Origin: Brachypterus glaber
Taxonomy: Eukaryota > Arthropoda > Insecta > Coleoptera > Kateretidae
NCBI GenBank assembly: GCA_958510825.1
Contig: OY294049.1
Coordinates: forward strand, 34,934,774 to 34,998,773
Direction: 5' to 3'
DNA length: 64,000 nt
The notes under the pieces: model-generated
What the model was told of the DNA's origin: nothing
Seen by the model: the letters and a program-made list of their open reading frames with translations, nothing else
The model's database searches: none
Part shown: in pieces, positions 35,901 to 48,196 of the stretch
Layout: every line of letters starts with the position of its first letter
Position numbering within the stretch: the stretch's first letter is position 1
Made by a program: the position numbers and the translations under genes

Positions 35901-36653
35901 CCTGAAAAGAATGTAAGGAATGCAAACACGCCTTTGGAACATGCACAGTTTTTGAATACCACCTTCCCCTTACCTCATTCCTCGGGTGCAGTTAGAAAAT
36001 CTTTAACACTAATTTAAATCAGGGATGACGCGAAAGGGGTGGGGGGGGGTAGCTAACCACGCTCGAGTTGGGAAAATCTACTGTCCAGTTGGTAAAATTG
36101 AGTGGCGGGGTTTGCAGTACAATTGGGAAAATTGAGTGGTAAAGTGGTAGGTTACAGTTGGGAAAATTGAGCGGTAGAGTGGTATAGTTGGGAAATTTGG
36201 AAAGATGAGAACCTTTTTTTAGTCATCAAAATTTTTCAGGGCTAAAGTTTTTTGTTAAAAAAAGGTGGAAAATTTAGTTTCGAAGTTTTTGAAATAAAAA
36301 TCTCTCGCGTCGTCCCTGATTTAAATGTACTTTAAGACACATATAAAATACAAAGGAGAAAAAATAATGAATGGACTATAATTTTTTTTCAGTTTCCATT
36401 TTTCGGCCTGCTATGCCTTTTACTAGGAGTGTCACTATCGTCAAGTGTATCTGAAAGTATAGATTTTGGACCAAAACTAATACCAGAAAATGTATCTGGC
36501 GCCAGACAAGCCTTAAACTATGATAAATACGCTAGTCATCCAGTCCAAAGCTCCAAAGTCGAACCAAAAAAATTTCCATATGGAAATAATTGGGAACAAT
36601 TTGAAACGCCTGAAATTCATTATAATTTTGGATACACTGGACCAAAATATTAA
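32976..36653 (+). CDS. Small secreted protein, unknown family
   Basis: Exon 1 (32976-32984) encodes only MVK with a GTATGT donor. Exon 2 (36393-36653) follows a long T-tract and a CAG acceptor, giving 89 aa. FPFFGLLCLLLGVSLSSS forms the rest of the signal peptide. The mature part is hydrophilic, with Tyr, Asn and Pro, and ends in FGYTGPKY. It has no cysteine and no family motif that I recognise. Exon 2 is a clean open frame ending in TAA with AATAAA just downstream. Exon 1 is the less certain part, chosen because it sits 40 bp after an initiator and follows the micro-exon pattern of its neighbours. The intron (3.4 kb) holds repeats. Confidence 0.66.
33100..33470. repeat. Interspersed repeat, CTATTCACAG family
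   Basis: ACTATTCACAGCGCCTGCTC at the left, then GATAACTCAAAAACGAATAA and CAAAAAAGTTATAGGGGGTT, words shared with 14750-15060 and 18700-18860. It lies in the intron of the 33-kb gene. Confidence 0.55.
34078..34229. mobile_element. Harbinger-like 152-bp MITE, copy 2
   Basis: Termini GGGAACGTTCAAGTATTACG and its inverted match are flanked by TAA on both sides. The host repeat is uninterrupted at 20051-20063, so insertion and TAA duplication can be read directly. Confidence 0.88.
35515..35700. repeat. Inverted repeat
   Basis: TAGGGTCACTCGATC pairs with GATCGAGTGACCCTA, and inner arms pair GTTTGTGTGGTTGGTGGTTG-type sequence with CAGGTAACCACCAAAACACT. The ORF across it is discounted. It is probably a MITE in the intron of the 33-kb gene. 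Confidence 0.65.
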
Positions 36654-36825
36654 AATAAATTAATTTATTATTTAAAATGTTTTTTATTTCATTATTTTAG
36701 ATAAAAAAATAGAAATACAGTTAACACATACATATGTATGTAGGAATACGTACATATGTATGTAATGTAAGTTACATAATATAATACTAATAACTAATAA
36801 TGACAGTAATATTAACCCTCCGTTA

Positions 36826-37766
36826 ACCAAGTAGAAATAACGTTAATAACCACGTGAGGTTTATTAAAGCCCAATATAAAATACACAGAAAAAAATAACA
36901 AACACCATTTATTTCAATAAAAATGTTTGTATGATAATTAAATATGTAATAAACTTTACTTAGATAATTAAAGAAAAAACAAAAAAACTCATTTTTTGAA
37001 TATTGTGATAAACTTTATTAAAAACGTTACAAAAAAATGCAACTTCAAACAAACTTCATTGCGAAAAGAAATGTTTGGTATTATATTCATTCAAACATAA
37101 GCAGCTTTGACATAAAGGTTTCAAGTAATCCATACAAACGTCTCTGTCAAAAAAATTACCCCCAGGGAGTTTCCAGGGAGCTCCCACAATAAGCTTCCAT
37201 GGGATGTCCCATTATCAGCTTCTGGTAGCTTTCAGCAAATGCAAAATGTCTGCATTACCTTAAAGAGCTTTCGGGTCGTTATTGCTATAAGACTCCCGTA
37301 ATGTGCCTTTTATTTAAGACTCCCATAATATGACTATAAAACTACCATAATATGTCAATAAGCCTCCATTTGCTGGATTTGCCCCCAAATGAATAATTAA
37401 TGTTAGTCAGCCAGCAACAAATATTTTTCTGGCTGAAATAGGTTTCAACCAGCAAAATATGTATAAAATAGTAACTTGGTAATAAATTATAAGCAATATC
37501 TAGCATATTTTAACAAAAAAATTGTAAAATTTTAAATAAATTTGGGACGCCATAACCATGTGGTGTCCCACAGACTTTCACTAACTTTTACTCACTCCTA
37601 TTTCGCAACGGTTTGTCTCACAACTAAGCTAAATACAGGGAATGAGCCTTTGAAGTGTTTTAGGAAGATAGACGAGCGGTCGTGTCCATAGAATAAGACT
37701 AAATATGTTTATTGTTTAAAATTAACTCATTGGGGTTTGTCAGACCCCCACCTGGTTAACGGAGGG
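36826..37766. mobile_element. piggyBac-like non-autonomous element, 941 bp
   Basis: The left CCCTCCGTTAACCAAG and the right TGGTTAACGGAGGG are inverted and are flanked on both sides by TTAA, the hallmark piggyBac target. The interior has repeated ACTCCCATAATATG-type words and no transposase. Confidence 0.75.
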
Positions 37767-38299
37767 TTAATAACTAAACTGCACTACAAAAAAGTGTCAA
37801 TTCTGAATGTGAGTTATCACGGCCACTTTCCGAACAGACAGACTTTTTTCTTTATCTATCCTATGAAGTGAAAAGAGACAATAAAAATATACTTTTATAA
37901 ATTTGTAATTAAAAAAAAACAAATGAACAATTTTAAATTGTCACCGTTATTGTAACCAACCTAAATACAATAAATTCCCTAAATCAGTCATATTGAAATA
38001 ACTCAAAAGTAAAGTACTTTTTTAGCAAAATAAAACACAAAAATAGATAAAATAGTATTAAGAACTCTTTCCATAAGATATTTGCCGCACTCCTCCATTG
38101 GAAAACTCCCCGCCTCGCGGCTTGTTTTCCAAACATGGACACGTGGGCCAAAATAGTGTCTTATGTAACTTGCCCTTTAATGTACTATTCTTTAACTGTA
38201 GCAATAAATAGTTAAGATTATTTTTGACCTTAATACATTGACAAATAATACAAAAATAACAAATTTACAGATAAATATTTATATTTTTTATTAACTATT

Positions 38300-41046
38300 T
38301 TAATTTTTCATAATATTTACAAATTGTTGAAAGGATTCCCTTAAATCAACATCACCGTTTAAAAAATATTTATGAAAGATTGACATTTTATTGAAAAAAA
38401 TCCCCCAAATTTTTCTTATAAAATTTACAGTTGTTAAGAAACTATTAGTTGTTTGGATAATTTCTTCAGAACCAGAGACATGGGTGGGATTATTATTATC
38501 ATTATTATTTTCATAGTTTGGAATCGGGGATGGAGGGTCTTTGCTAGCTCCAGTCCATCCTGTGGCTTTGGTTAAATATGCCGAAACGGATTCTCCCACG
38601 TTTTCTTGTCGAGTTTGCGCATTGTTGCCCCAAGTATATGAGCCGTCCGCATTTTCATGCTCTTGAAAATCTGCACTGGAAAAAGCAACAAGGGTTATCT
38701 GGAAATAATATTAAATTTATTAATCAATTTTATTAAAAATTAAAATTAATAATAAACAAAAAAAATAAACTGAAAATGCCCTGATAACATTGTTTGTATC
38801 AGGACCGTAACCAGAAAAAAATCTAGGGGGGACTCAGCCTCCAGGGTGTTAATGTTTTTTTTTAAATTTTAACCATGGTTAAAAGTCCAAACTGCAGTTT
38901 TTAAGTCCATTTTCTTAGATTAATTTTTTCCAAATGTTTTTAATAAGGTGATCAATAACTGGCATTCCAAAATTTAAGAGGTGATTCTACATTTAAAAAT
39001 ATCAAAAAAAGTTCCTATAAAGGTTGGTCCGGAAATGAGCCCTAAGGGAGCTACGACCCTTTAAAATTGTAATAAAAATAAGGTTTTTAATTAATAACTC
39101 TGGTACCCTTTAGGCTAGAGCGACGAGCTTTTGCATGTATACTAGTATTAATAAGGGCAATAAGTTTATGTTAATTTATTTTTTTGAATTTATCCAGAGG
39201 CGTGCCTAGACGGACAAAATATGTGAGGCTTAACACATTTTTGCCCCAAACTTTTTTATGTGTAGTTTTTTTGGTTTTTTTTTGTAAAAAATATAGATTT
39301 CTTGAGTAAAAATATATAAAAAATGTCATATAGTGTAACACTGTAGGAGCAACCGTTTTCAAAAAAAAAAATGCAATTAAGAGGAAGTAACATTTTGTGC
39401 CACCAAAAACGTTATTTTTACTTTAATATTAAATTTAGGTGTTTTGGTGAAGAATACTTTTTTGCTCAGTTTTAAATGAAGAATCACCCTGCAGCCTTAA
39501 AATTTTATTAATGTTTTTATTTGTTCCTTATTTGTTCAAAGGGCCGTAGCTCCCTTAGGGCTCATTTCCGGACCACCTTTATCTACCTTTATAGAAACTT
39601 TTTTTCATATTTTTGGATGTAGAATCACCTCCTAACTTTTGGCATTGCAGTTAGTGATCACCCTGTATATTATTTTTTAGTTCCTCAAGCGAAACTTTTT
39701 AAAAAACTTTTTTGTAAAATCTATTAACTGATATTGTTTGAGTCTATTAGACCAAATATGTATATATTTTGTCTAATACTCAAAATGAGCTCTTCTATCA
39801 CCCTGTATGTTTACAGATAAATATTAAAATATATTAAAAAATATATTTTTTTATATTTTATTTTTCGTATACGTTTATTATTAGCAAAACAAATAAGGAG
39901 GTGTAATCTACAGATCTGTCATCTCACAATGCATTGGGTTCACACAAAAATGCAAAATCCTGTCTATCCATTCTTTGTGGGAGCTTTTGCGGTCACGGCT
40001 AGGAATGTGTTAATTACATTATACAAGTTAGTAAAGGTACAATTAAATTAAACGTTTTATGTTTTATTCTTGGAGTCTACGGGATCAAAAAAGATATCTC
40101 TTTTTTATCAAAAATCACATGATTTTTCTACCTATTTTAAAGAATTATATTAGACAGTAGGGGAAGAAGATCACTATGAGTGGGACATATTTTTGAATGG
40201 GACAGTGCATGTATCTAAGCTATGCTTTGTAATTTTTGGTTTGGAGCCCTAGATGTGCAGTAAAAAAATAATAAAAAATGGCAAAACTTAGGCAGCTAGG
40301 TTTTTGAGAAATTACATAAGTCAATTTTACCAAGCCAAAAATTGTTTTTTTAATAATTTTAAAATATATTTGATTGACGAAAGGCAAAAGGAAACTGTTT
40401 GAATTTGATATACGTAATAGTCTAGAACAACACGAAACAATATTTTATTATTATTTGGTATATTATATATTTGGTATATTATATATTTGGTATATTATAC
40501 CCAGAAAGCACATAAAGGAAAGTTCAAGTATTACCTAACGCAAATTTTGATAATTTTAGACCCTGGATATCTAATAGTTATTTAGGCCTATTCACATGTA
40601 CCATTGAAATCTATTCAATATTGACAAAAATTACAATCCCATGCAGTTTTAATACAGTTGACTTAAATGACCTTGCAATTTTCGTCAATATTGCCACAAA
40701 TCTCAATATCAATGGTACATGTGAATAGGCCTGATTATGTGATGTCTGGGTATATTTCGTATATTATAAATTTTATTATATATTTGGTACCATGGTATAT
40801 ATACCATGGTACCAAATTTAACTTTATCAAAAAAAAAACTATAGCTAGCTTGTTTTGAATCTAGATTCTTCAGTTAAATCGAGAGTTAAATATTATAATA
40901 TTTCAATTGTTAATGAATAAGCTAGGTGCAACTTAGATACCTACATAGTTATTATTATTAATTAAAAAAAATATTTTAATATAAAATACTAATTATTGTT
41001 TATTATTTATATATTTACTTACCAATAACAAATAGTTTTGATACAT
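38300..41046 (-). CDS. Small secreted protein, unknown family
   Basis: Minus-strand exons 41023-41046 and 38300-38698 total 423 nt, giving 140 aa. Exon 1 encodes MYQNYLLL with a GTAAGT donor. Exon 2 continues ITLVAFSSA, with cleavage likely before DFQEHEN. The mature protein has an acidic, Trp-containing N-terminal half (TWGNNAQTRQ), a low-complexity Asn/Asp stretch of about 10 residues, and a more hydrophobic C-terminal third (FIRKIWGIFF) ending in NIMKN. It has no cysteines. A TATATA site lies on the minus strand near 41091-41086. The exon sizes (24 nt plus one long exon) match the next minus-strand gene at 43058-44296. The function is not recognised. Confidence 0.75.
38945..39670. mobile_element. 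Long-TIR MITE, GGTGATC termini, copy 1
   Basis: The left arm has AAATTTAAGAGGTGATTCTA and GGTCCGGAAATGAGCCCTAA. These are inverted on the right as TAGGGCTCATTTCCGGACC and TAGAATCACCTCCTAA. It is non-coding. A second copy is at 50324-51040. It lies in the intron of the 38-41 kb gene. Confidence 0.75.
40500..40750. mobile_element. CCCAGA-TIR element with nested palindrome
   Basis: The left CCCAGAAAGCACATAAAG and the right ATGTGATGTCTGGG are flanked by TATA on both sides. Inside, 40583-40735 forms its own palindrome based on AGGCCTATTCACATGTACCA. Confidence 0.7.
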
Positions 41047-41867
41047 CTTCAAAGGGGTTTCAAAAACTAGAGCACTATATACACGGATTTAATAAAGTGC
41101 CAAACATTAAAAATAAAATGTATATGTTAATTAGCAAAAACAAAAATTGTAGTTTTGTGGTATTTTTATTTCTAAATTTGTAATTAAAATGTAATTTTCA
41201 AAATTTTCACCTTGATTTTAGTTTCAACTACAAGAACTTCCGAGAGAATTCCATCATCTATGGAAAAAAACAGTATCAAATTAAGTTTTTATCATGTCAC
41301 AAACAAGGGTGTAGGTAGACTTTTTTTGCAATATTGGTAAGCAGAAAAAACATCCCAGAAAAAGGGAAAAAATCATAAAGCGTCGAATGTTGAATATTTT
41401 TAAACCATATAGTGTCCTCTAAATGTTTATAAAATTTTCTCGTCTTAGAAATATTCATTTTGAAATAAATTAAGTCCAAACCTTCTTATTTATTTCCTCT
41501 AAATGATTTCAATACATTTTTTTGCGAATGTTTGCTATCTATTAGTTTTCTATTGTTAAGTTTTATTTAATTGTTTTAAACCTAAAAATATACAAAACAC
41601 ATCAAATCTGAATTTTCTCCACAAATTTCTATTTACTTGACGCGTCCGGACGCTTGGGGGGGGGGAGGCTGCAGCCCACCAGTCCCCAGATGGGTGCGCC
41701 AATGGAAAAAAAAAATTAAAACATGCGTTAATATTTTAACCCTTTTACAACCATAGACTGACCTCGAAATAATTCCTTCTTAGGTATATAAACTTTGGCT
41801 TACTTTAATAACACCATAAAATAATGTTTACCGCTCTAGGGGCCTTGCAAATGAGGTTCTTAGAGAA

Positions 41868-42036
41868 TTATTAGGCATACATACGTGCGTTTTTTTTCCG
41901 CGTGATACCGCAATTGCAGCGTGTGATACTATAAATATAATTGGGCAATGCACACATAACTCCGGCGACGTTGCGCGTCCGTCTTGCCCATTGCTTTTTA
42001 TAGTATCACACCCCGCAATTGCGGTACAAATACATG
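41868..42036. repeat. Inverted repeat
   Basis: GATACCGCAATTGCAGCGTG pairs with the segment ending CCCGCAATTGCGGTACAAAT. ATAGTATCACAC words mark the inner arms. It is likely a small MITE, and the ORF over it is discounted. Confidence 0.6.
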
Positions 42037-42044
42037 CATATAGC

Positions 42045-42955
42045 ACTAGGGTGGCCCTTATATTTTTTATTATCTTAAAATTTTCATTTATATGTAACTA
42101 TAAAGCTCTGAAAATATGAGAGGAGTGATCAAACTTCTTTAAGGGTTCTAATGGGAGCCTAAAAGTCGTAAAATTACCCACAAATCATAAAAAATGGTTG
42201 AAAATGCCTGGAATTTTGGTATATGAAATATTTAAAGGCCTTGAAATCTTAATTTTTTTCTTTTAATCATACAAAATTATGTGCCAAATTTCAAATTGAT
42301 TAAAAGATTCTAACCCGTGACGAAAATCCGCCAAAGTTGCTCCCAACACAAAAATTTACGTCAACTAAGCCAAATAATATTAAAAAAAATACTATGGTCT
42401 GTTTCATCAAGCAAGATAGTAAATTAAAAATCGCACAGTAAATATTTTTACAACAGGTTTTAATAGTATATGTTTGTATATAGAATATAGTTATGTTTTA
42501 TAAAATAAACTACGCAGTATATTCGCACATCCAATATTCGAATCTGTTTTGAAAATATTCACTGTGCGATATTTAATTTACTCTCTTGCTTGATGAAACA
42601 GACCATAAAACAAAACAAGAAAAATAAGGGCTCCTCAAATTGGTTTATTTGACTTAAATTTTGGTGTTAGGGACGACTTTGGCGGATTTTCGGCACGGGT
42701 TAGAATCTTTTGATCATTTTAAATTTGGAACATAATTTTGTTTGCTCAAAATGAAAAAAGTAAGATTTCAAGTCCTTTAAATTTTTTACTTATACAAAAA
42801 TTACAGACAATTTTCAAAGATTTTTTAAGATTTATGGCTAATTTATGAATTTTAGGGGTCCTTAGAGAAGTTGAATCACTCCCATATTTTTATAATTTTC
42901 TAGTCACTACTAAATGAAATTTTTAAGATAATAAAAAAACATAAGGTCCACCCTA
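42045..42955. mobile_element. Large foldback element with nested MITE
   Basis: The arms match the 28-kb foldback (TCATTTATATGTAACTATAA left, TTTTCTAGTCACTACTAAAT right). The nested element at 42395-42605 has TIRs TGGTCTGTTTCATCAAGCAA flanked by TA. Confidence 0.75.
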
Positions 42956-43057
42956 CTGTAATATATTGGGATGTTAAATAAACATAAATATAGGTAGCAT
43001 CGCTAAAAAATTTATTCAAAAATATGTACATCTATTTACAAAAAATAATGATAAGCA

Positions 43058-44296
43058 TTAATTTGGAGTCCAGCCTCCAAAAAGGCCATTAGCAAATTCC
43101 ACGATTTTTCTCAAGATAATCAATCCACTTAAAGTGAAAGTGTGCAAATTTGATATTTTAACCAACAGGGTATTCCAAACAGCCTTCAAAATATCATGAT
43201 TCTCCCAAACCAGATGGTTCACCCGTGAGGCAACTTCTCCTTTAAGCCTTAAAAAGGCTTCTCCTAATTTTAAAAGTTCGGCGTAGGGTAATTTTTCTTT
43301 TCTAATTGAAAGATCAGCAAAGAAAACCCCATTTTTCTGCGGCTGGTAACTAGTAATTTCCTGAGTTTGGTAATCCTTAGCTACAATGGCGTTTGTAGGT
43401 TCACTAGCTTGGGCTTCACTCAAATTTGATATGTAGGATTGTAGTTGTTGTAGTTCTTCTGTGGTAAGGCCATTTGTGCCATAATATTGGTGTGCATTTT
43501 CAACATATACAGTTGTCAAGGACAGAATTAAAATCTAAAAATATTATAAAATTAGAAAAAAAATCAAAAAAAATATTATAATAACACAGTACAACAGAAA
43601 TATGACATCGGACCAATTTTGGGTCGTAGATTTCGTATCTGTATACAGATTACATGTAATCAGGTCACGTCAGGTTTTTTCTCTATGCACAAAGTTGTCA
43701 ATTCGCTCTAGCTTATATATTTTTTTATTTGTTTCCTGAAGTTATTTTTATCATTTTTCGGGTAATTTGGTACGGAAAAATTCTAAGTTGTAAAAAAAAT
43801 AAATAGGTTTTAAAGATATGTTAGTTATTTAAAAAGCTTAAAGCTTATTTGGGACTCCCCATGAGTTTGCTCAATTGCTCAAAATTGGTTTGGACTTTTG
43901 GACGATCTAGCGCTAGATCTTCTGATCAGAATGCACGGAGGCCTGGATCAACTTTAAAATAGTCATTTTAGGTAAAAAAAGGGGTAAACCTCGGATTGAA
44001 AGATAAGCTATAATCTTGTATAAATCTTTGTTTTGACATTCTATAAGTTAGCTCAAAAGTCTCATAGAATCTCGTGTCCGCGTCGCAAGATATTGAAGGT
44101 TTGGACATTGGACGAATCCCCCTACTGATTATTTTCATACTGATAATAAATACTCGTGAGATATCGTAGAAAAGATTTATGAAAAAATCTAAGCCAGCCG
44201 GGAATGTCGAGAACTGAAGTTTGGGTTCAAAAGAACCCTTAATATATTACCTACTTGTTAATAATTACTTACCAAAAAATAAATTTTAAAAGCCAT
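43058..44296 (-). CDS. Small secreted helical protein, unknown family
   Basis: Minus-strand exons 44273-44296 and 43058-43534 total 501 nt, giving 166 aa. Exon 1 encodes MAFKIYFL and exon 2 continues ILILSLTTVYVENA, with cleavage near VEN/AHQ. The mature part starts AHQYYGTNGL, then has a Glu/Gln-rich helix-prone region (TTEELQQLQSYISNLSEA), a middle part, and a C-terminal half of alternating Leu and charged residues ending in LFGGWTPN. There are no cysteines. The donor is GTAAGT. A secreted effector, lipid-binding or structural role cannot be told apart. It may be a distant relative of the gene at 38300-41046, judged by architecture only. Confidence 0.8.
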
Positions 44297-44344
44297 TTTA
44301 AATTTGTTAACACACACAAACGTTGTACTAAGTCAAAGATTTGA

Positions 44345-44380
44345 TACTGATGTTTTATCTAAACAAATTTTCTTTTTATA
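44345..44380 (-). promoter_or_regulatory. TATA box and TCAGT initiator
   Basis: On the minus strand TATAAAAA (44380-44373) precedes TCAGTA (44350-44345) by 32 bp. The ATG is at 44296. Confidence 0.75.
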
Positions 44381-44564
44381 TTAAACTAGTTGTCATCCAA
44401 TAAGCCATTTTCAATTATTTAGTAATTTTTTTATTGTTAATTTGACATTAAGGGTAGTTATATTTCCTACGTTGCAGACAGTCTACCCTTAATTATGAAA
44501 TAATTCGTCTGCAGAAATTATGAGGAAGAGCAACCGCCAGACAGATTAACCAGATACTAAATTT

Positions 44565-44817
44565 ATCAACGAACTAACAACTCTTCTCTCTAGAATACGC
44601 ATACCGTTAATATAAAGTATCGCCAACATCTCGGTTTGTTTGTAAAGAAATAGTAGGTATATTTAGACCTGAATAATAACAATTACCAGTAACTTTTTTG
44701 TTGTCTCTGTTTGAACAAAGCTGTGCGAGTAAGACAGACAAATGTATATGTTGGCTACGTTTTTGTCAGTTTTTACAAATGAAATGCCTATTCTAGAGAG
44801 AAGAGTTATTAGTGTGC
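44565..44817. mobile_element. 249-bp foldback MITE, copy 2
   Basis: The arms ACGAACTAACAACTCTTCTC and AGAGAAGAGTTATTAGTGTG match copy 1 at 26804-27052 almost end to end, in the same orientation. Confidence 0.8.
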
Positions 44818-44859
44818 GATAGATGGAAGATAGGAATAAACCTATTCCTGAGACAGAAC

Positions 44860-45905
44860 TGACGCACTTCCTTTAATGGAGTGATTCTAAATAAAAAAAT
44901 ATGAAAAAAAGTTCCTATAAAAATATGTCCAAAAACGACTTGTAGGGAGCTACGTCCCTTCATAAGGGGTTCTAGAATTCAATTTTTATTTAATAACTTA
45001 GGAACCCTTTGTGTTAAAGCAACAATGTTTTGCATGATGTCTTTCCTCATTAATGCCTATTGGCCAATGGTATTTGAATGAAGTTACTTCAATCAGGGAC
45101 GTCCGAAATCACTTTTTTGCTCCAAACTTTTTGCTGCTTTACTTTTTTTTTGTCTATTACTAGAATAGCATTTCTCAGGTAAAATTACATAAAAAAGCTA
45201 CTCTTGTTGTAATGTCATAGGATTAACCGTTTTCGAGAAAGATACAATTAAAGGAAAAATTATAGATTTTGAGAACCAAAAATTAAACACTAAAATTTTT
45301 AAAAGTAAGATTTTAAGGATCTAGGGTTACTGTATATCAAAAACCAAAAAAAAAGTTTTTATACATGTAGTTCCAAAAACCGATTCTAAGAGAATACACC
45401 AAAATACACCATTTTTAAAGGGCCATGTTACCCCTTAAAAACGATTTTTGGACCTACATGTATAGGAACTTTTTTTCTTAGCTTTTGATGTAGAATCGCC
45501 TTATTAAAATTTTGGTTTTTAACATTTTAGTGTTTATTTTTTATTTCCCAAAACGTGTAATTTTGCCTTTAATTGTATTTTTCTCGAAAACGGTTAATCC
45601 AACGGTATTAGAACACGTACTTTTTTATGTGTCTTTACCTGGTAAATATTATTTTAATAATAAACCCACAAAAAAGTTAAGCAGCAAAAAGTTTGGGGCA
45701 AAAAAGTGATAAGAGCACCCCATTTCGGACGTCCCTAGTTGAAGGAACTACATGCAAATACCATTGACCAATACGCCTTAATAAAAAAAGATCACCTGCA
45801 AAGCCTTGTTGCTTTAACACAAAGGGTTCCTAAGTTATTAGAAAAAAATCGAATTTTTAGAAGTCGTAAAAGAAAGTGCGTCAGTTCTGAGACACACTGT
45901 ATAAG
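44860..45905. mobile_element. Large foldback element, about 1.05 kb
   Basis: The left arm begins CTGAGACAGAACTGACGCAC and the right arm ends GTGCGTCAGTTCTGAGACAC. AACTTAGGAACCCTTTGTGT is likewise mirrored. The small ORFs inside are chance. A fragment of this family lies at 2490-2570. Confidence 0.75.
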
Positions 45906-46340
45906 ACCTAAGTATCTTTAAGGCAAAAATTAAAAAATCATTCGAGACTTTTTTTTTAATCGCCGTAATGCGATAGGCCCTTTTTCATTGTATTTTCTGA
46001 GCAACTTTTTTTCTACCTTCAACGTGTTTGTAGTTATTCGCGATACAAAAAAAAATGCAAAATGGCCATCTTTGACTTTAAATAACTCTATTGACTATTG
46101 ACTGCTATAATAGAAAAGGGTATTTTTAGGATCCTTGGGTCTTATAGAATTGATTTATTAAAAAAAAAAAGATTGGGTTTATGGTTTGAACTAAATCTTG
46201 CATATACCGCACCGTGATTTTATATCATTGATTTAGTATAGTATATTCTGTAACAAGTGTAGAATTCTACACGTGTTGCAGCCTATACTTTTTCTGCGAC
46301 TAAAGTTTTATACATTCATATTTTTATGTAAATTATACAG

Positions 46341-47062
46341 TGCGGTCCAAAAGTCACCCCCCCCTCTTAACTTTTGAACAAGTTGAGATATCGATTTCAA
46401 ATTTAGAACTCTTAAATAAGACAACTTAAACTATCTTTAAGCATATATTTGGTACTTTTATCTCTTAAAATGTGAGCTGGGGGCACGGGGGGAAATTTTT
46501 TTAAATGGAAAGGGGGGTCGTATGATACATCATTTTAAAGCTTTTAAAATTCTCTATATAACCATACATTTTTAAAATTTTTAAACATGTTTTTTAAGGT
46601 TTTGATTTTTCAGTTTTCTGTGCTAAAAAAATAAATTTTTAAGTTTTTTTTTGTTAATTTTTATTTATGTCAACTAAAATTAGTTTAAAAGTATAATTTA
46701 CTTTTTTTCATTATAAAATTAGGCATTTTTAAAAAATTGTTTGAATTTTTTAGAGAAATTTTGACAAAAATACCCATTTTCAATCCTATTTTAAAGCCAA
46801 AAAAAAATGTTAAAAAAAATAAAAAATATACAGTTAAATGGAGAATTTTATAATCTTTAAAATGATGTATCACACGACCCCCCTTTCCATTTAAAAAAAT
46901 GTGCCTCCATGCCCCCCTGCCCACATTTTAAGAGCTGAAAGTATTAAATATATGCTAAAAGATAGTTTAAGTTGTCTTATTTAAAAGTTCCAAATTTGAA
47001 GTCGATATCTCAACTGGTTCAAAAGTTAAGAGGGGGGGGGGTGACTTTTGGACCGCTCTGTA
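46341..47062. mobile_element. mariner-like MITE, CAGTGCGGTCC TIR, copy 1
   Basis: The ends CAGTGCGGTCCAAAAGTCAC and GACTTTTGGACCGCTCTG are inverted and flanked by TA. The 79-codon ORF inside is a shadow of the arms. The stretch 47070-48190 beyond shows no gene. Confidence 0.75.
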
Positions 47063-48196
47063 TAATAACCAAAAGTACTCGTACGTCTTGATAAAAAAAC
47101 AATAATTTACATCCAACAATCTAATTTTCAACTAATACCTTAATATTTTATAGTAAATTGTGTATTATTTCGTTTATTTAGCTAAAAATAAAAGCCTTAC
47201 GGTATGTGCCATATATCGTCATCCGCTTACGGAATGTGCTATATACCGTAAAAGTTTTCATATAGCGGAATACGGAATGTGCTTATATCGAGGATTATAT
47301 CGTCGGCTTACAAGTAAAAGCCACTAAGTCACTTTTTTGCAAAAATGGGATTTTTAAGGTACTATAATTAATTTTTGATGATCTATGTACAGGTAAACCG
47401 AACTAACTTCTAGGTGAACAGCTAAGAGAGTTACCCACTAAACAAAACGCACCAGTTTGATGTTGAAGAAAATTTTATCTGGCAATAGGCACTAAGTCAC
47501 TTAGTGCACTTAGTGCGTTTTACTTGTAGATTATTTCAAATGTTTCTGCACTAAGCGACTTGGTGTTTTTTTGGCGAAACGTGCATTTTTGTAACAATTA
47601 TTACAAAAATTAAAAAACAACAGCGAAAGTTAAATTTGTCAATATCTCAAAACCATGTTTTTGGACTTAGTGCTCTTTACTTGTAAGCCGACGATATACC
47701 GTAAGAGTTTTTTGTGCGATTTGACTTACATTCTAAGACAGTCGTAGAATAATATATTAAAGTACTAGATTCATAACATAGGTTTTCTAAAGTACTAGTG
47801 CTCTAAAAACGTGTTATGAAACTAGTGCTTTGTACAATTTTTTCTATTTTGCTCTAAACTTTAAAAAACTTAGTTAAATTGATGACTGATTTAGGGATTT
47901 TTGTTTTGGGTTGGCATTACACTATGTTTAAAATTCTAATAACAAATGATATTTAGATATATTTTACAGTCATCGCTTCTTTTTTCACTGCAATTAACCA
48001 GTCCACAACTTTAACACGGTAAAAAATAACCCAAACACAAAATTTTGTAAAAAATTAAACTTTAAATCGACATTGACATTTGCACGCAAAACGTCAAGAG
48101 ATAGGATTTTGTATGTTGCCAACCCAACAGAAAAAAAAGTAGAGACCTCTTATGGGCCTATAAGAACACGCAAAATGCGTGTGATTATGAGCTTAT

